From the NCBI GenBank assembly GCA_016702705.1, contig JADJDM010000020.1:62001-126000 (forward strand): a stretch of DNA of 64,000 bases. The letters are read 5' to 3'. The stretch comes from Bacteroidota bacterium. GTDB lineage: Bacteria; Bacteroidota; Bacteroidia; B-17B0; Aurantibacillaceae. Position 1 is the first letter of the stretch; every line of letters begins with the position of its first letter. Below the pieces are notes generated by a model. The model did not search any database and had not been told where the DNA came from. It worked only from the letters and a program-made list of their open reading frames with translations. The position numbers and the translations under genes are program-made. Shown piece by piece: positions 1-10,014 of the stretch.

Positions 1-1737
1 TGGGAACTTTCTACTAACGGCGGAACTACATGGATTGCTAATGGAAATACTGACCCTAGCCAAAGTTTTTTTAATATTCCCAATAGCACTTGCTATCGAG
101 TAATACACAATGGAGGCGCTTCCATATCAAGTGTTTATTGTATAACTGTTGACCAACCAAGTAACGCTGGAACTATTACAGGAGGAGGCGAACAATGCGG
201 CATTGCAAATGGAAATCTGGTAGTTACAGGTAACAATGGAACTATTTTAGGTTGGTACGCTTCAACAGGAGGAGCTTTCGGGAGTTTATTTAATACTACT
301 TTATCTCAGACATTTAATGTTACACAAACTACTTACTATGCTTTCCTAACCAAAAATGGTGTATGCCCCGCTGATACAGCTATTGATACAATTTCTATTG
401 TGCCTTACACTGCTATTGGAACTGCTGTTAGCACTGCTTCTGTTGTTTGTGCCTCAGGTAATATAGGCGCAGTAACTGTTAATAATTCAAGTATTGTGGG
501 TACTAACTTGGGTTGGCAAACATCAACTGACGGAACAAATTGGAGCAATACATCTAATACAACAAACACTATAGCTTTTACAAATCTTACACAAACTACG
601 TATTACCAATTAATAGTTAAAAGTGGAATTTGTCCGGCAGATACAAGTAATATTATACAAGTAAATGTTGATCAAGTGCCAATAGGTGGAAGTTTAAGCG
701 GCGGAACTTATTATTGCGGGGCAGCTCCGGCAACAGGAGCATTAACATTAAGCGGACATACCGGCACAGTCGTAAAATGGGAATCTAATGATGGCTCTGG
801 TTGGGTAACTAGCCCTTGTACTGGTAATACTTGCAATTATAGTGTTTCAAGTAATACTTTATATAGAGTAGAAATTGACAATGGTGTTTGTTCTTCAGTA
901 TACTCTACCTATGATACTGTTTTTATAAGTGCTAATTCAGTTGCTGGCACACTTAGTTTAACTGAAGATACTTTATGCGCAAAAATTGGTGGTGGTTTAT
1001 TAAGCTTAACAGGCAGCGTTGGAACAAATTACAACTGGCAATACTCAACCAACAACGGAACTACTTGGAATAACTTACCAGCTTTTACAGGGCCTACCGC
1101 AGCCTACAATAACTTAAATACAGGGACTTATATTTTTCATTGTAATGTAAAAAACAATTTATGTACTACAGTAACAAGTAATACAGTTAGTGTTTTTGTT
1201 AAACCAAGTCCATCTGTTACAATATCAACAAATGACACAACAATTGAACAAGGAACAACAATTACATTAGTGGCAAGCGGCGCTGGTACTCCTATCTGGA
1301 CACCAACAACAGGTTTAGGAAGCCCAACTTCATTTACTACAACTGCCACTCCACTTTTACCTACCGAATACATTATTGTTGTAACGGATGGAACAGGTTG
1401 TATTGGAAAAGACACTGTATTTGTAGATATGGCTCTTGAGCCTTTTACTGGCTTTATTGCAAATGCACTTACTCCTAATGAAGATGGAATAAACGATGCA
1501 TTATATGTTGAGAACATTGAAATATTTACCGAAAACGATATTAAAATATTTAACGAATACGGACAAGAAGTATATAAAGCCGCGCCATATAAAAATGATT
1601 GGAAAGGAACATACAATGGAAGTAGATTGCCTGATGGTACATATTATTATGTATTAAATGTAACTGTTACAAATGCTTCTTTAGTTAAAACAAAAAAAGA
1701 ATACAAAGGATTTGTTAGTTTATTAAACGGGAAATGA
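1..1737 (+). CDS. Secreted repeat adhesin, CHU_C C-terminal domain (5' end outside window)
   Basis: The reading frame is open from the first base, so this is the 3' end of a longer gene. The visible 578 residues are Ser/Thr/Asn/Gly-rich, with repeated Ig-like or PKD-like modules of about 80-90 residues. Each carries motifs such as 'TTYY' and 'VCPADT' and paired cysteines. The last ~90 residues (from LTPNEDGINDALYVENIEIF to the end) are a gliding-motility-associated C-terminal (CHU_C) domain, the type B sorting signal for type IX secretion. The product is inferred to be a very large surface or secreted adhesin. Its stop overlaps the start of the PorP/SprF gene by ATGA, the usual partner arrangement for SprB-like substrates. 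The ligand is unknown. Confidence 0.85.
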   Translation, partial: WELSTNGGTTWIANGNTDPSQSFFNIPNSTCYRVIHNGGASISSVYCITVDQPSNAGTITGGGEQCGIANGNLVVTGNNGTILGWYASTGGAFGSLFNTTLSQTFNVTQTTYYAFLTKNGVCPADTAIDTISIVPYTAIGTAVSTASVVCASGNIGAVTVNNSSIVGTNLGWQTSTDGTNWSNTSNTTNTIAFTNLTQTTYYQLIVKSGICPADTSNIIQVNVDQVPIGGSLSGGTYYCGAAPATGALTLSGHTGTVVKWESNDGSGWVTSPCTGNTCNYSVSSNTLYRVEIDNGVCSSVYSTYDTVFISANSVAGTLSLTEDTLCAKIGGGLLSLTGSVGTNYNWQYSTNNGTTWNNLPAFTGPTAAYNNLNTGTYIFHCNVKNNLCTTVTSNTVSVFVKPSPSVTISTNDTTIEQGTTITLVASGAGTPIWTPTTGLGSPTSFTTTATPLLPTEYIIVVTDGTGCIGKDTVFVDMALEPFTGFIANALTPNEDGINDALYVENIEIFTENDIKIFNEYGQEVYKAAPYKNDWKGTYNGSRLPDGTYYYVLNVTVTNASLVKTKKEYKGFVSLLNGK

Positions 1738-3113
1738 AAATAAGATATTACATAGCACTTTTTGTTGTTATTGCATTTACTTCTAATGCACAACAATTAC
1801 CTATGCTATCAAATTATTTTTATAAACCCTTTGCATACAACCCAGCCCTAGCAGGCGATAAAGATGTTACCGAAGTTTTTGCTTCACATAGAAGTATGTT
1901 TAGTAATTTCCAAGGTTCGCCCGTATTAAGTGTTGTTTCTGTTGATGGAAAACTAAAAGCTAAAAAGGCTTACGCAGGTTTATATGTTGCAAATCAAAGC
2001 AAAGGTTTGTTTAATAACACAAATGCTTTTGCAAGTTATGCTTACCGTGCAAATTTTACGGATGATGTTTATTTAAAATTAGGATTAAGTATTGGAATTT
2101 TTGACCAAACAGTTAATTACTCCAAGCTAGCAGTTCAAAATTATTCTGATCCTAATTTATTTTTCTCTAACCAACGACGCACAGGTTTAGATGCGAATGC
2201 AGGATTTTCTTTTCACGCCTATGGTTTAACTGCAGGCTTTTCGGTTCCACAACTTTTAGGAACCCAAATGAAATACAATGATAATTTAAACACGCGTTCG
2301 TACTACCAACAAACGCAACACTTTTTAGGTTCATTGCAATATGAAATCCCAGTTAATAAAGAAAAAGAAATGTATGTTACACCTTACGGATTATTAAGGT
2401 TTGTATCAAACGCACCATTACAATATGATGGCGGTGTTAACTTTGATTGGAAAGATAAATTTTGGCTTGGTGCAACTTACAAAAGCGATTATGCTGTTGG
2501 AATAAATGCTGGAGTTACGCTGAATAGAAGGTTATCTATTGGGTATAGCTACGATTACATGATTGGCAACATTGCTTCTTATGCAGGAACGTCACACGAA
2601 ATTATGTTAGCCTTTAAATTTGGTAAACTTAAATACAGAGCAGGCGATGATACATTAACTGCACAAGACAAAAAATTAATGCAATTGCAAAAAGAGATTG
2701 ATGAGTTAAAGAAAAACGGGGTAAAAGCGACCACTGACAACTCAGGTAAAACAACTACAAACAATACTACACAAACAAACAATAAGTTTCAAGGAAAAAA
2801 TGCTGTTAAAGAAAATGGAATTTACATTTTAACAAACAAAGCAAGTGATTTTACACATGGTAATGGAACACCTATGGCTAAAGGATTTTATGTAGTGGTT
2901 GAATCAATTTTTTATAAAGACTATGCAGAGCAAGAAATGAAACGATACATGAGTTTTGGTTTCCCAGATGCTGATTACATGATTGATAAAACAACGAAAT
3001 TTCATTACATCTATGTTTTCTTTACAACTGATAGACTTGATGCAATGTCGAAAGTGCAAGATGCTAAAGACGCAGGCGTTCCTGATGCATGGATAGAAGC
3101 TTTAGTTGATTAA
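1734..3113 (+). CDS. PorP/SprF family type IX secretion outer-membrane protein with SPOR-like C-terminus
   Basis: 459 residues. There is a signal peptide (MKIRYYIALFVVIAFTSNA), then the PorP/SprF signature (LPMLSNYFYKPFAYNPALAG) and an outer-membrane beta-barrel to about residue 300. A short charged helix and an Asn/Thr linker follow (about 300-360). The last ~95 residues resemble a SPOR domain (KGFYVVVESIFYKDYAEQEM ... GVPDAWI), which would bind peptidoglycan. The start overlaps the upstream stop by ATGA, suggesting translational coupling. Known SprF-type proteins serve one dedicated CHU_C substrate, so this one probably anchors or exports the upstream adhesin (inference). Confidence 0.9.
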   Translation: MKIRYYIALFVVIAFTSNAQQLPMLSNYFYKPFAYNPALAGDKDVTEVFASHRSMFSNFQGSPVLSVVSVDGKLKAKKAYAGLYVANQSKGLFNNTNAFASYAYRANFTDDVYLKLGLSIGIFDQTVNYSKLAVQNYSDPNLFFSNQRRTGLDANAGFSFHAYGLTAGFSVPQLLGTQMKYNDNLNTRSYYQQTQHFLGSLQYEIPVNKEKEMYVTPYGLLRFVSNAPLQYDGGVNFDWKDKFWLGATYKSDYAVGINAGVTLNRRLSIGYSYDYMIGNIASYAGTSHEIMLAFKFGKLKYRAGDDTLTAQDKKLMQLQKEIDELKKNGVKATTDNSGKTTTNNTTQTNNKFQGKNAVKENGIYILTNKASDFTHGNGTPMAKGFYVVVESIFYKDYAEQEMKRYMSFGFPDADYMIDKTTKFHYIYVFFTTDRLDAMSKVQDAKDAGVPDAWIEALVD

Positions 3114-3123
3114 AACAATTAAC

Positions 3124-4506
3124 GTGAGCAAAGAATTTGTATTTCCAGCTACATTACTACGATCAATTGCTAAAGTCTGTGCTATTGATGAAACAAAATT
3201 AATTGAGGCGCATAATCAAACTGCGAGTACTTCAGTTCGTATTAATGCATTTAAACAAACACAAAAATTTAATACTCAACAAAAAGTAAGCTGGGCAAAT
3301 CAAGCTCATTACCTTAACGAACGCATAGAGTTTATTAAAGACCCGCTGTTTCATGCAGGTGCATATTATGTGCAGGAAGCTTCCTCTATGTTTTTAGAAC
3401 AAGCAATTAAACAATCAGTTGATTTAAATGCAGAAATTAAAGTATTAGATTTATGTGCCTCTCCAGGTGGCAAATCAACATTAATAAACTCACTTCTTAA
3501 CGAAAAAAGTTTTCTAGTTTCGAACGAAGTAATAAAAACACGTATTGGAGCATTATGCGAAAACCTCAGCAAATGGGGGCAAGCAAATGTTGTAGTGTGT
3601 AATAACGACGCGCAAGATTTTGCAGCACTACCTGATTATTTCGATTTAATTGTTGTAGATGCACCTTGTTCGGGCTCTGGTTTATTTAGAAAACAAGAGG
3701 ATGCAATTGACCATTGGAGCGAAGAAAATGTAGAACATTGCGCTGCACGACAAAAAAGAATTTTAGCTGATATTTACTCTTCACTAAAACCGAACGGAAT
3801 TTTAATTTACTCTACCTGCTCCTACTCTACCCAAGAAAACGAAGAAATTGTTTCGTGGCTTATGGAAGAAAAAAAAATGGAGAGTAAAAAAATTGAATTA
3901 GATCGCAATTGGAATATTACCGAAACACAAACCAACAATGGCGGCTACGGCTATCGATTTTTTCCACACCTAACAAATGGAGAAGGCTTTTTTTTAGCGG
4001 CATTTAAAAAAGAAGATGTTGAATCAGAGCAAATACAACAACATTACAAACGCAATAAAGATGCAAAAGCAAAACAAAATAAAGATGAATTAATTGCGCT
4101 TAGCAAATTCATTATTGAAAATGAAAACAATGAAATAATTCAGCTAAAAGAAAATTATTTTTTAATAAGCAAAGCGATTATTGCAGAGCTTGATAAACTA
4201 AGCGTTTTATACTTGCGCAAAAAAGGCACCTTGCTTGGTGAGTTTAAAGGAAAAGATTTTATTCCACACCACGAGTTAGCTTTGAGTAATTATGTAAACA
4301 CGGATTTTTCATCTGTTGAAGTAAATACAGACGAAGCATTGCAATACTTAAAAAAATCAGAACTACGCTTAACTACTAATATCGAAAGAGGATTTTGTTT
4401 AGTGAAGTTTGAAGGGCATCCGATAGGCTGGGCAAAAAATATTGGAAATCGTTTTAATAATTACCTACCAAAAGACTGGCGCATTTTAAAAGACATCGAC
4501 ACCTAA
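3124..4506 (+). CDS. RsmB/RsmF-type (NOL1/NOP2/sun) 16S rRNA m5C methyltransferase
   Basis: About 460 residues. It has the SAM-binding motif VLDLCASPGGKS near residue 107. Motif IV, DAPCSGSG near 177, and motif VI, YSTCSY near 229, carry the two cysteines typical of RNA m5C methyltransferases. The C-terminal ~110 residues form a PUA/RsmF-like RNA-binding domain ending near GWAKNIGNRFNNYLPKDWR. It probably methylates a cytosine in 16S rRNA, but the exact target cannot be read from sequence. I chose the GTG at 3124, 10 bases after the previous stop. An in-frame TTG at 3106 would overlap the PorP gene and add six residues. Confidence 0.88.
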   Translation: MSKEFVFPATLLRSIAKVCAIDETKLIEAHNQTASTSVRINAFKQTQKFNTQQKVSWANQAHYLNERIEFIKDPLFHAGAYYVQEASSMFLEQAIKQSVDLNAEIKVLDLCASPGGKSTLINSLLNEKSFLVSNEVIKTRIGALCENLSKWGQANVVVCNNDAQDFAALPDYFDLIVVDAPCSGSGLFRKQEDAIDHWSEENVEHCAARQKRILADIYSSLKPNGILIYSTCSYSTQENEEIVSWLMEEKKMESKKIELDRNWNITETQTNNGGYGYRFFPHLTNGEGFFLAAFKKEDVESEQIQQHYKRNKDAKAKQNKDELIALSKFIIENENNEIIQLKENYFLISKAIIAELDKLSVLYLRKKGTLLGEFKGKDFIPHHELALSNYVNTDFSSVEVNTDEALQYLKKSELRLTTNIERGFCLVKFEGHPIGWAKNIGNRFNNYLPKDWRILKDIDT

Positions 4507-4509
4507 TTA

Positions 4510-5104
4510 ATGAACTACCTTGCTCATCTTTTTCTTTCATCGCACAACCATGATTTAATGGTGGGCAATTTTATTGGCGATGCCGTAAAAGGCAATGACC
4601 ATGAGAATTACAGCCAAGGTGTACAAAAGGGAATTATTATGCATCGTAGCATAGATGATTTTACCGATCATCATGAATTAGTTAAAGACAGTAAAAAATA
4701 TTTCGTAAAAGACTTTGATAAATACAGCGGAGTATTAATTGATATTTATTTCGATTATTTCCTCGCTAAAAAATTTGCAAATTATTCGGATACCTCTTTG
4801 CGCAGCTTTGCAGGAAACACTTATACCATACTCAATAATAACAAACACGTATTCCCCGAAAAAGCCAATTACTTTTTTGATTACATGGTGCGTGAAAATA
4901 TTTTGTTACGTTATGCCGAATTGGATGGAATTAAAAAAGTACTCCATGGTATGACTCACCGCATTAAACAACGTTATCCTCTTTTACGAATCGATGAACG
5001 AATTTGAAAACAACCAAGGTCCGTTGTATAATAACTTCACGGCCTTTTTTGAAGAGTTGAAAAAGGATTTGGGAGAGAAGGGATTTGGGAGTGAATTAGT
5101 ATGA
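4510..5104 (+). CDS. Acyl carrier protein phosphodiesterase-like (AcpH/DUF479) protein, frameshifted
   Basis: The N-terminus (MNYLAHLFLSS, then MVGNFIGDAVKG, then MHRSIDDFTDHH) is characteristic of the AcpH/DUF479 family, which removes 4'-phosphopantetheine from ACP. Histidines and aspartates of the HD-like metal site are present. The first frame stops at 5007 after 165 residues, shorter than the usual ~195. The missing tail continues in another frame from about 4986 (ESMNEFENNQGPLYNNFTAF...) to a stop at 5104. The switch lies in the T4 run near 4983-4986, where one extra T (or two missing) explains it. I treat it as one gene of about 197 residues. It starts three bases after the methyltransferase stop. 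Confidence 0.72.
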
Positions 5105-5145
5105 TTGAAGCTTTGATGACATTTAATTTTAGGCCTCTAAAATCA

Positions 5146-5583
5146 CTATTTAATTTTATGCAAAGCTTTTAGCTTCTCTCTTATGTTGCCCCCATAATCC
5201 GATAAACTCAATTCTGATTTCCATTTTAATCCATTAGAATTAAAAACAGAAATTATTTTCTTATCTCCATCAATTACAATAGAATCCTTAATGTCAAATT
5301 CAGAATAATTGGCGTAAACCAATTCACCATTTTCTTTATTAGCAACAAGCAAATAAAATTCTTCATTTAGTCGCGGGTCATACTTCTCTACTGAGCAAGA
5401 AATCGTTTTTAAGTAGTATATCCCATACCCATTTGATATTTTACTCTTATTCAAAACTACACCAGAAAATTTCACATTAAATCTTTCTAACGCCGCCTCT
5501 TGCTTATGTTTCCGTGTTGTTATATCATATATACAAAATAATATAAAGAGTAATATGAATATAGAGATTAGTACTTTTTTCAT
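5146..5583 (-). CDS. Hypothetical membrane-anchored protein
   Basis: 145 residues from the ATG at 5583. An in-frame upstream start at 5604 would overlap the toxin-antitoxin gene and adds only seven unlikely residues. It has an N-terminal membrane anchor (KKVLISIFILLFILFCIY), then about 115 polar residues probably outside the cytoplasmic membrane. I recognise no family or catalytic motif. It lies 11 bases downstream of the toxin-antitoxin ORF and may be cotranscribed with it. Confidence 0.55.
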   Translation of the reverse strand: MKKVLISIFILLFILFCIYDITTRKHKQEAALERFNVKFSGVVLNKSKISNGYGIYYLKTISCSVEKYDPRLNEEFYLLVANKENGELVYANYSEFDIKDSIVIDGDKKIISVFNSNGLKWKSELSLSDYGGNIREKLKALHKIK

Positions 5584-5594
5584 TAGTGAATAAG

Positions 5595-6110
5595 TTAAAT
5601 CCAATTTTTCTTAGGGTCTTTACTAGTATTTATTACAGCTCTAATTACTACTAGTTTCTTTTCTTCATTCACTTGGAAATGCAACATGTAAGGAAAACCT
5701 GCAATCAATAAACATCTTACATCTGCATACCTAACTTGGAAAAATGGATTTTCGTTTAATAGTGAAACAATCTTCTCGAAATTCTTTAGAAATTTATCTC
5801 CTATTTTATTATCAATTGAGTCGGAATAATCCAATGCCTTTTGAACATCATTTAAAGCACGCTTATTAATCTTTACTTTAAACACTAAACTTTTTTTTAG
5901 TTGTTTTTTAGCTTTCGACCAATCCAATAAATCTTCTTCTTTATCTGTTTTAATTCTATTCAAAACTAAAGCCTTATCCTTTTCAGAAATAGTATAATCC
6001 TCTTCCTTTTTAAGCTCAAATTTTATTTTCATAGCTTTTAAAAATGCTTTTAAAGCATTTAACTGATCGGTAGTTGTTGGATGCGCTATAAATATATTAT
6101 CAGTTTGCAT
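5595..6110 (-). CDS. Toxin-antitoxin module read as one ORF: DUF2683-like antitoxin + RelE/ParE toxin
   Basis: 171 residues. Residues 1-77 look like the small Bacteroidota antitoxin that precedes RelE/ParE toxins: an N-terminal strand, ALKAFLKAMKIKFELKKEE, ending in LDWSKAKKQLK. Residues ~80-171 are a RelE/ParE-type toxin (FKVKINKRALNDVQKALDYS ... NENPFFQVRYADVRCLL ... FPYMLHFQVNE). Such pairs are normally two genes. The junction contains an A8 run (5890-5897 region). With A7 the first frame would end at a TAG overlapping a GTG start by one base, giving the normal two-gene layout. It is therefore either a natural fusion or, more likely, an indel artefact. Confidence 0.75.
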   Translation of the reverse strand: MQTDNIFIAHPTTTDQLNALKAFLKAMKIKFELKKEEDYTISEKDKALVLNRIKTDKEEDLLDWSKAKKQLKKSLVFKVKINKRALNDVQKALDYSDSIDNKIGDKFLKNFEKIVSLLNENPFFQVRYADVRCLLIAGFPYMLHFQVNEEKKLVVIRAVINTSKDPKKNWI

Positions 6111-6148
6111 GGTATATCGAATTAAATAAGGTCTATTATGTTACGAAG

Positions 6149-6916
6149 TCAGCCTAACAAAGTTACAAAATCTAAATTAGATTTAAAACAATTCTTACTT
6201 ACCCTAAAAGCAACAAAGAAATAATTATTAGCAGCTGCTATCATTTCTAAATCAATGTAAAACGAGCGAGTGAAATCCATGTAAGCAAGAAACTCGCTTT
6301 GTGGCACGGCAAACTCATCAAACATAATGATGTCGCCCTTTTTTAAGTAAGGCGCTATGGTTGCCAATACATAAAGTGTTGCCGAGTATAAATCAGCATC
6401 TAAATGAATTACTTTACGTTTAGAATTATCATTTTTTAATCGCTCTAAAAACCCAGGTAATGTTTGCTGAAACAATCCGGTGTAAAAAGTTAAACGCCCA
6501 TCATTTATTTCTGGCGGTTTGTTGCCAGTACTCATAGCGCCTGCTTTAAAAGGCCCCCAATCTTCGGGCAATCCAGTAAACGTATCAAAGCCATGAAATT
6601 CAGTTTCTGGATTTTTATTATTCTCAACCCACCATTTTAATGATTTACCTACTGCAACGCCAAACTCCAAATAATTTATTTTATCTCCTGTGTTATGGTC
6701 TTCAAATAAATATTCATACAATTTATAACGCTTGTTATAATCCCAACCACTCGAATAAAAATCGTTGAATTTTATTTTCGGTTGCTCACGATGCCATTTC
6801 GAAATTTTAGCAAGGTAAATAATGTTTAACATTCCATGCTTAAACGGAACAAAACGATGCAATCCAAATCTTATAAAATTTGCTTTGAATTTTCGTATGA
6901 AGGATAAATTGGCCAT
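6149..6916 (-). CDS. TylF-like (macrocin O-methyltransferase family) SAM-dependent methyltransferase
   Basis: 255 residues. A Rossmann-type methyltransferase core with YLEFGVAVGKSLKWW (motif I, about residue 84), FHGFDTFTGLPEDW, and the metal-site region VIHLDADLYSAT followed by KKGDIIMFDEF. This combination is typical of the TylF/NovP class of Mg-dependent sugar O-methyltransferases, which in Bacteroidota often modify surface glycans. The substrate cannot be inferred here because no glycan genes flank it. It is well separated from carB upstream and from the toxin-antitoxin gene downstream. Confidence 0.8.
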   Translation of the reverse strand: MANLSFIRKFKANFIRFGLHRFVPFKHGMLNIIYLAKISKWHREQPKIKFNDFYSSGWDYNKRYKLYEYLFEDHNTGDKINYLEFGVAVGKSLKWWVENNKNPETEFHGFDTFTGLPEDWGPFKAGAMSTGNKPPEINDGRLTFYTGLFQQTLPGFLERLKNDNSKRKVIHLDADLYSATLYVLATIAPYLKKGDIIMFDEFAVPQSEFLAYMDFTRSFYIDLEMIAAANNYFFVAFRVSKNCFKSNLDFVTLLG

Positions 6917-6992
6917 TAAATTATTTCTGGTTTCTGGTTTAAAGTTCGTTGTTAAAACTAAAAATCAACTAGGAACTTCAAACCAGAAATAA

Positions 6993-9808
6993 TTATTTAC
7001 TTAAATATAAATTACGTTCACTATAAATCTGTTGGAAATACTCGTCTTGCAAGCTATCAATAAAATAAATTGCTTCGCCAGTTGATTTCATTTCAGGACC
7101 TAATTCCTTTTGTATCTCTGGGAATTTCTCATAACTGAAAACAGGAATTTTAATTGCGTATCCTTTTTTCTTAGGGGCAAAATTAAAGTCCTTCACCTTC
7201 TTCTCGCGCAACATAACTTTTGTAGCGTAGTTTACATACGGCTCGTCATAAGCTTTTGCAATAAAAGGAACTGTTCTACTTGCACGTGGATTTGCTTCGA
7301 TGATGTAAACAACTTCATCTTTAACTGCAAACTGAATATTTATTAATCCAACTGTTTTTAAAGCCACTGCAATTTTTCTTGTGTGTGCTTCGATTTGCTC
7401 CATTACTTTTCGCTTAAATCAAATGGAGGTAACACCGCATAACTATCACCACTGTGAATACCTGCAGGCTCAATGTGTTCCATGATGCCAATGATGTAAA
7501 CATCTTCACCATCACAAATTGCATCCGCTTCTGCTTCAATTGCTCCTTGCAAGAAATGATCTAATAATACTTTATTCTCAGGCAAGTCGTTCAACAGTTT
7601 TACAACGTGTTGTTCTAACTCTTCTTCGTTAATTACAATTTTCATGCTTTGTCCACCTAATACATAACTAGGACGAACTAACAATGGAAATCCTAACTCG
7701 CGTGACAATACAATTGCTTCCTCAGCATCTTCTATTACACCAAACTTTGGATAAGGAATATTATTTGCCTTTAATAAATTAGAGAAACTTCCTCTATCCT
7801 CAGCTAAATCCAATGATTTAAAATCGGTACCAATAATTTTAATTCCGTAACGCTCTAACTTTTCTGCAAGCTTTAAAGCAGTTTGTCCACCTAACTGAAC
7901 AATAACTCCTTCTGGATTTTCATGTAAAATGATGTCGTAAATATGTTCCCAAAATACTGGTTCAAAATATAATTTATCAGCTGTACTAAAATCAGTAGAA
8001 ACAGTTTCTGGATTACAGTTAATCATAATGGTTTCATATCCACACTCTTTTGCAGCTAATACACCATGCACACAACTATAATCGAACTCAATACCTTGTC
8101 CTATACGGTTTGGGCCACTTCCTAAAATAATTACTTTCTTTTTATCTGAACGAACCGACTCGTTTTCATCTTCAAAAGTTGAGTAGTAGTAAGGAGTTTT
8201 TGCTTCAAACTCTGCAGCGCAAGTATCAACTAATTTAAAAACACGTTTAATGTTTAAGTCATTACGCATGCGGTACACTTCACTTTCAAGGCAACGTAAT
8301 AGATGCGCAATTTGTCTATCTGCATATCCCTTTTGTTTTGCTTCGTAAAGTAAATCACGAGAGATAGTGTGTAGATGATGTTTTGAAATTTCGTTTTCCA
8401 AAGCAATCATTTCCTCGATTTGCTCAAGGAACCACATATCAATACGTGTAAGTTTTTGTATAGTTTTTATAGAGATACCTAACTTCATGGCGTCGTAAAT
8501 CATAAACAAACGATTCCAACTTGGGCGCTCTAATGCAGTAAGTAATTCTTGTTGATTAGTAATTTCCTTTCCATCAGCACCTAAACCATTTCGCTTAATT
8601 TCTAAACTCTGACAAGCCTTTTGTAATGCTTCTTGGAAACTTCTTCCTATTCCCATTACCTCACCAACCGATTTCATTTGGAAACCTAATTCGCGATTAC
8701 AACCTTTAAATTTATCAAAGTTCCAACGAGGAATTTTTACAATAACGTAATCCAATGTTGGTTCAAAATAAGCAGAAGTTGATTTTGTAATTTGGTTTTC
8801 TAATTCATCTAGATTGTAGCCAATTGCCAACTTAGAAGCAATTTTTGCAATTGGATAACCAGTTGCTTTACTTGCTAACGCTGATGAGCGAGATACTCGT
8901 GGATTAATTTCGATTGCAATAATATCTTCGCTTACATCTGGGTTAACTGCAAATTGTACGTTACATCCACCAGAGAAATTACCAATTGAACGCATCATTT
9001 TGATTGCAGTAGTACGCATAATTTGATACGTGCTATCACTTAATGTTTGTGCAGGAGCTACAGTAATACTATCGCCCGTGTGCACACCCATTGGATCAAA
9101 ATTTTCGATAGAACAAATGATAACAACATTATCGTTGTGGTCACGCAACAATTCTAACTCATATTCTTTCCAACCTAAAACTGCTTTATCAATTAATACT
9201 TCATGTATTGGTGAAGTTTGCAAACCTCTATTTAATAACGCATCAAAATCTTCTTTGTGATATACAACACTTCCACCGCTTCCGCCTAAAGTAAATGAAG
9301 GACGAATTACTAATGGAAATCCAAATTCTTGCGCTACCGATTTACCTTCTAAAAACGATTTTGCAATACGAGAAGGTGCCATTCCAACACCGATCTCTTC
9401 CATACGAGCTCTAAACAAGTCACGGTCCTCGGTAACTTTTATAGCTTCAATATCAACACCAATCATACGAACTCCGTATTTTTTCCAAATACCTAGGTCG
9501 TCGCATTTCATGGCTAAATTTAATCCTGTTTGTCCACCCATTGTTGGCAACACAGCATCAATTTTTTGTTCTTCTAAAATCTTAACGATTGATTTAACTT
9601 CCAAAGGCAACAAATAAATATTATCTGCCGTTACCTTATCCGTCATAATAGTTGCCGGGTTGGAGTTTATCAAACTCACTTCGATACCTTCTTCTTTCAA
9701 ACTCCTAGCTGCTTGTGAACCTGAGTAGTCAAATTCGCAGGCTTGACCGATAATAATCGGGCCGCTACCTATAATTAATACGTGTTTTATCGAATTGTCT
9801 TTGGGCAT
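6993..9808 (-). CDS. carB: Carbamoyl-phosphate synthase large subunit (one-base frameshift)
   Basis: Makes carbamoyl phosphate from glutamine-derived ammonia, bicarbonate and ATP for arginine and pyrimidine synthesis. The start region (HVLIIGSGPIIIGQACEFDY) and the second-half repeat (KVIILGSGPNRIGQGIEFDY) show the two homologous synthetase halves with ATP-grasp domains. The first frame ends at 7403 after 801 residues (PPFDLSEK). The rest of the second ATP-grasp domain continues in another frame from 7403 (MEQIEAHTRKIAVALKTVGL) to 6993. One missing A in the run at about 7408-7411 (A5 read as A4) restores K-V-M-E-Q. The joined product is about 938 residues, the usual Bacteroidota length with a short C-terminus. 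No carA lies in the window. Confidence 0.95.
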
Positions 9809-10014
9809 ATAGAACCTTATTATAAAAATTTCGTAAAAGTAACTTAATGTATTGAGAATATGGCCGAATGTCGAAATTTTGTTGAAATTAAAAAATTACA
9901 CAAAATCACTGTTTATCAATAGTTTAAACTAAAACGAGCGTCATTTATAAGGAAGAAACATATACTTATCTAACTATAGAGCAAATCAACTCACTTAGCC
10001 GAGAATCATGGCAA

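Noticed and set aside
1137..1616. 159-residue antisense ORF in the adhesin gene
   Set aside because: A shadow of a low-complexity coding frame; no start context or domain.
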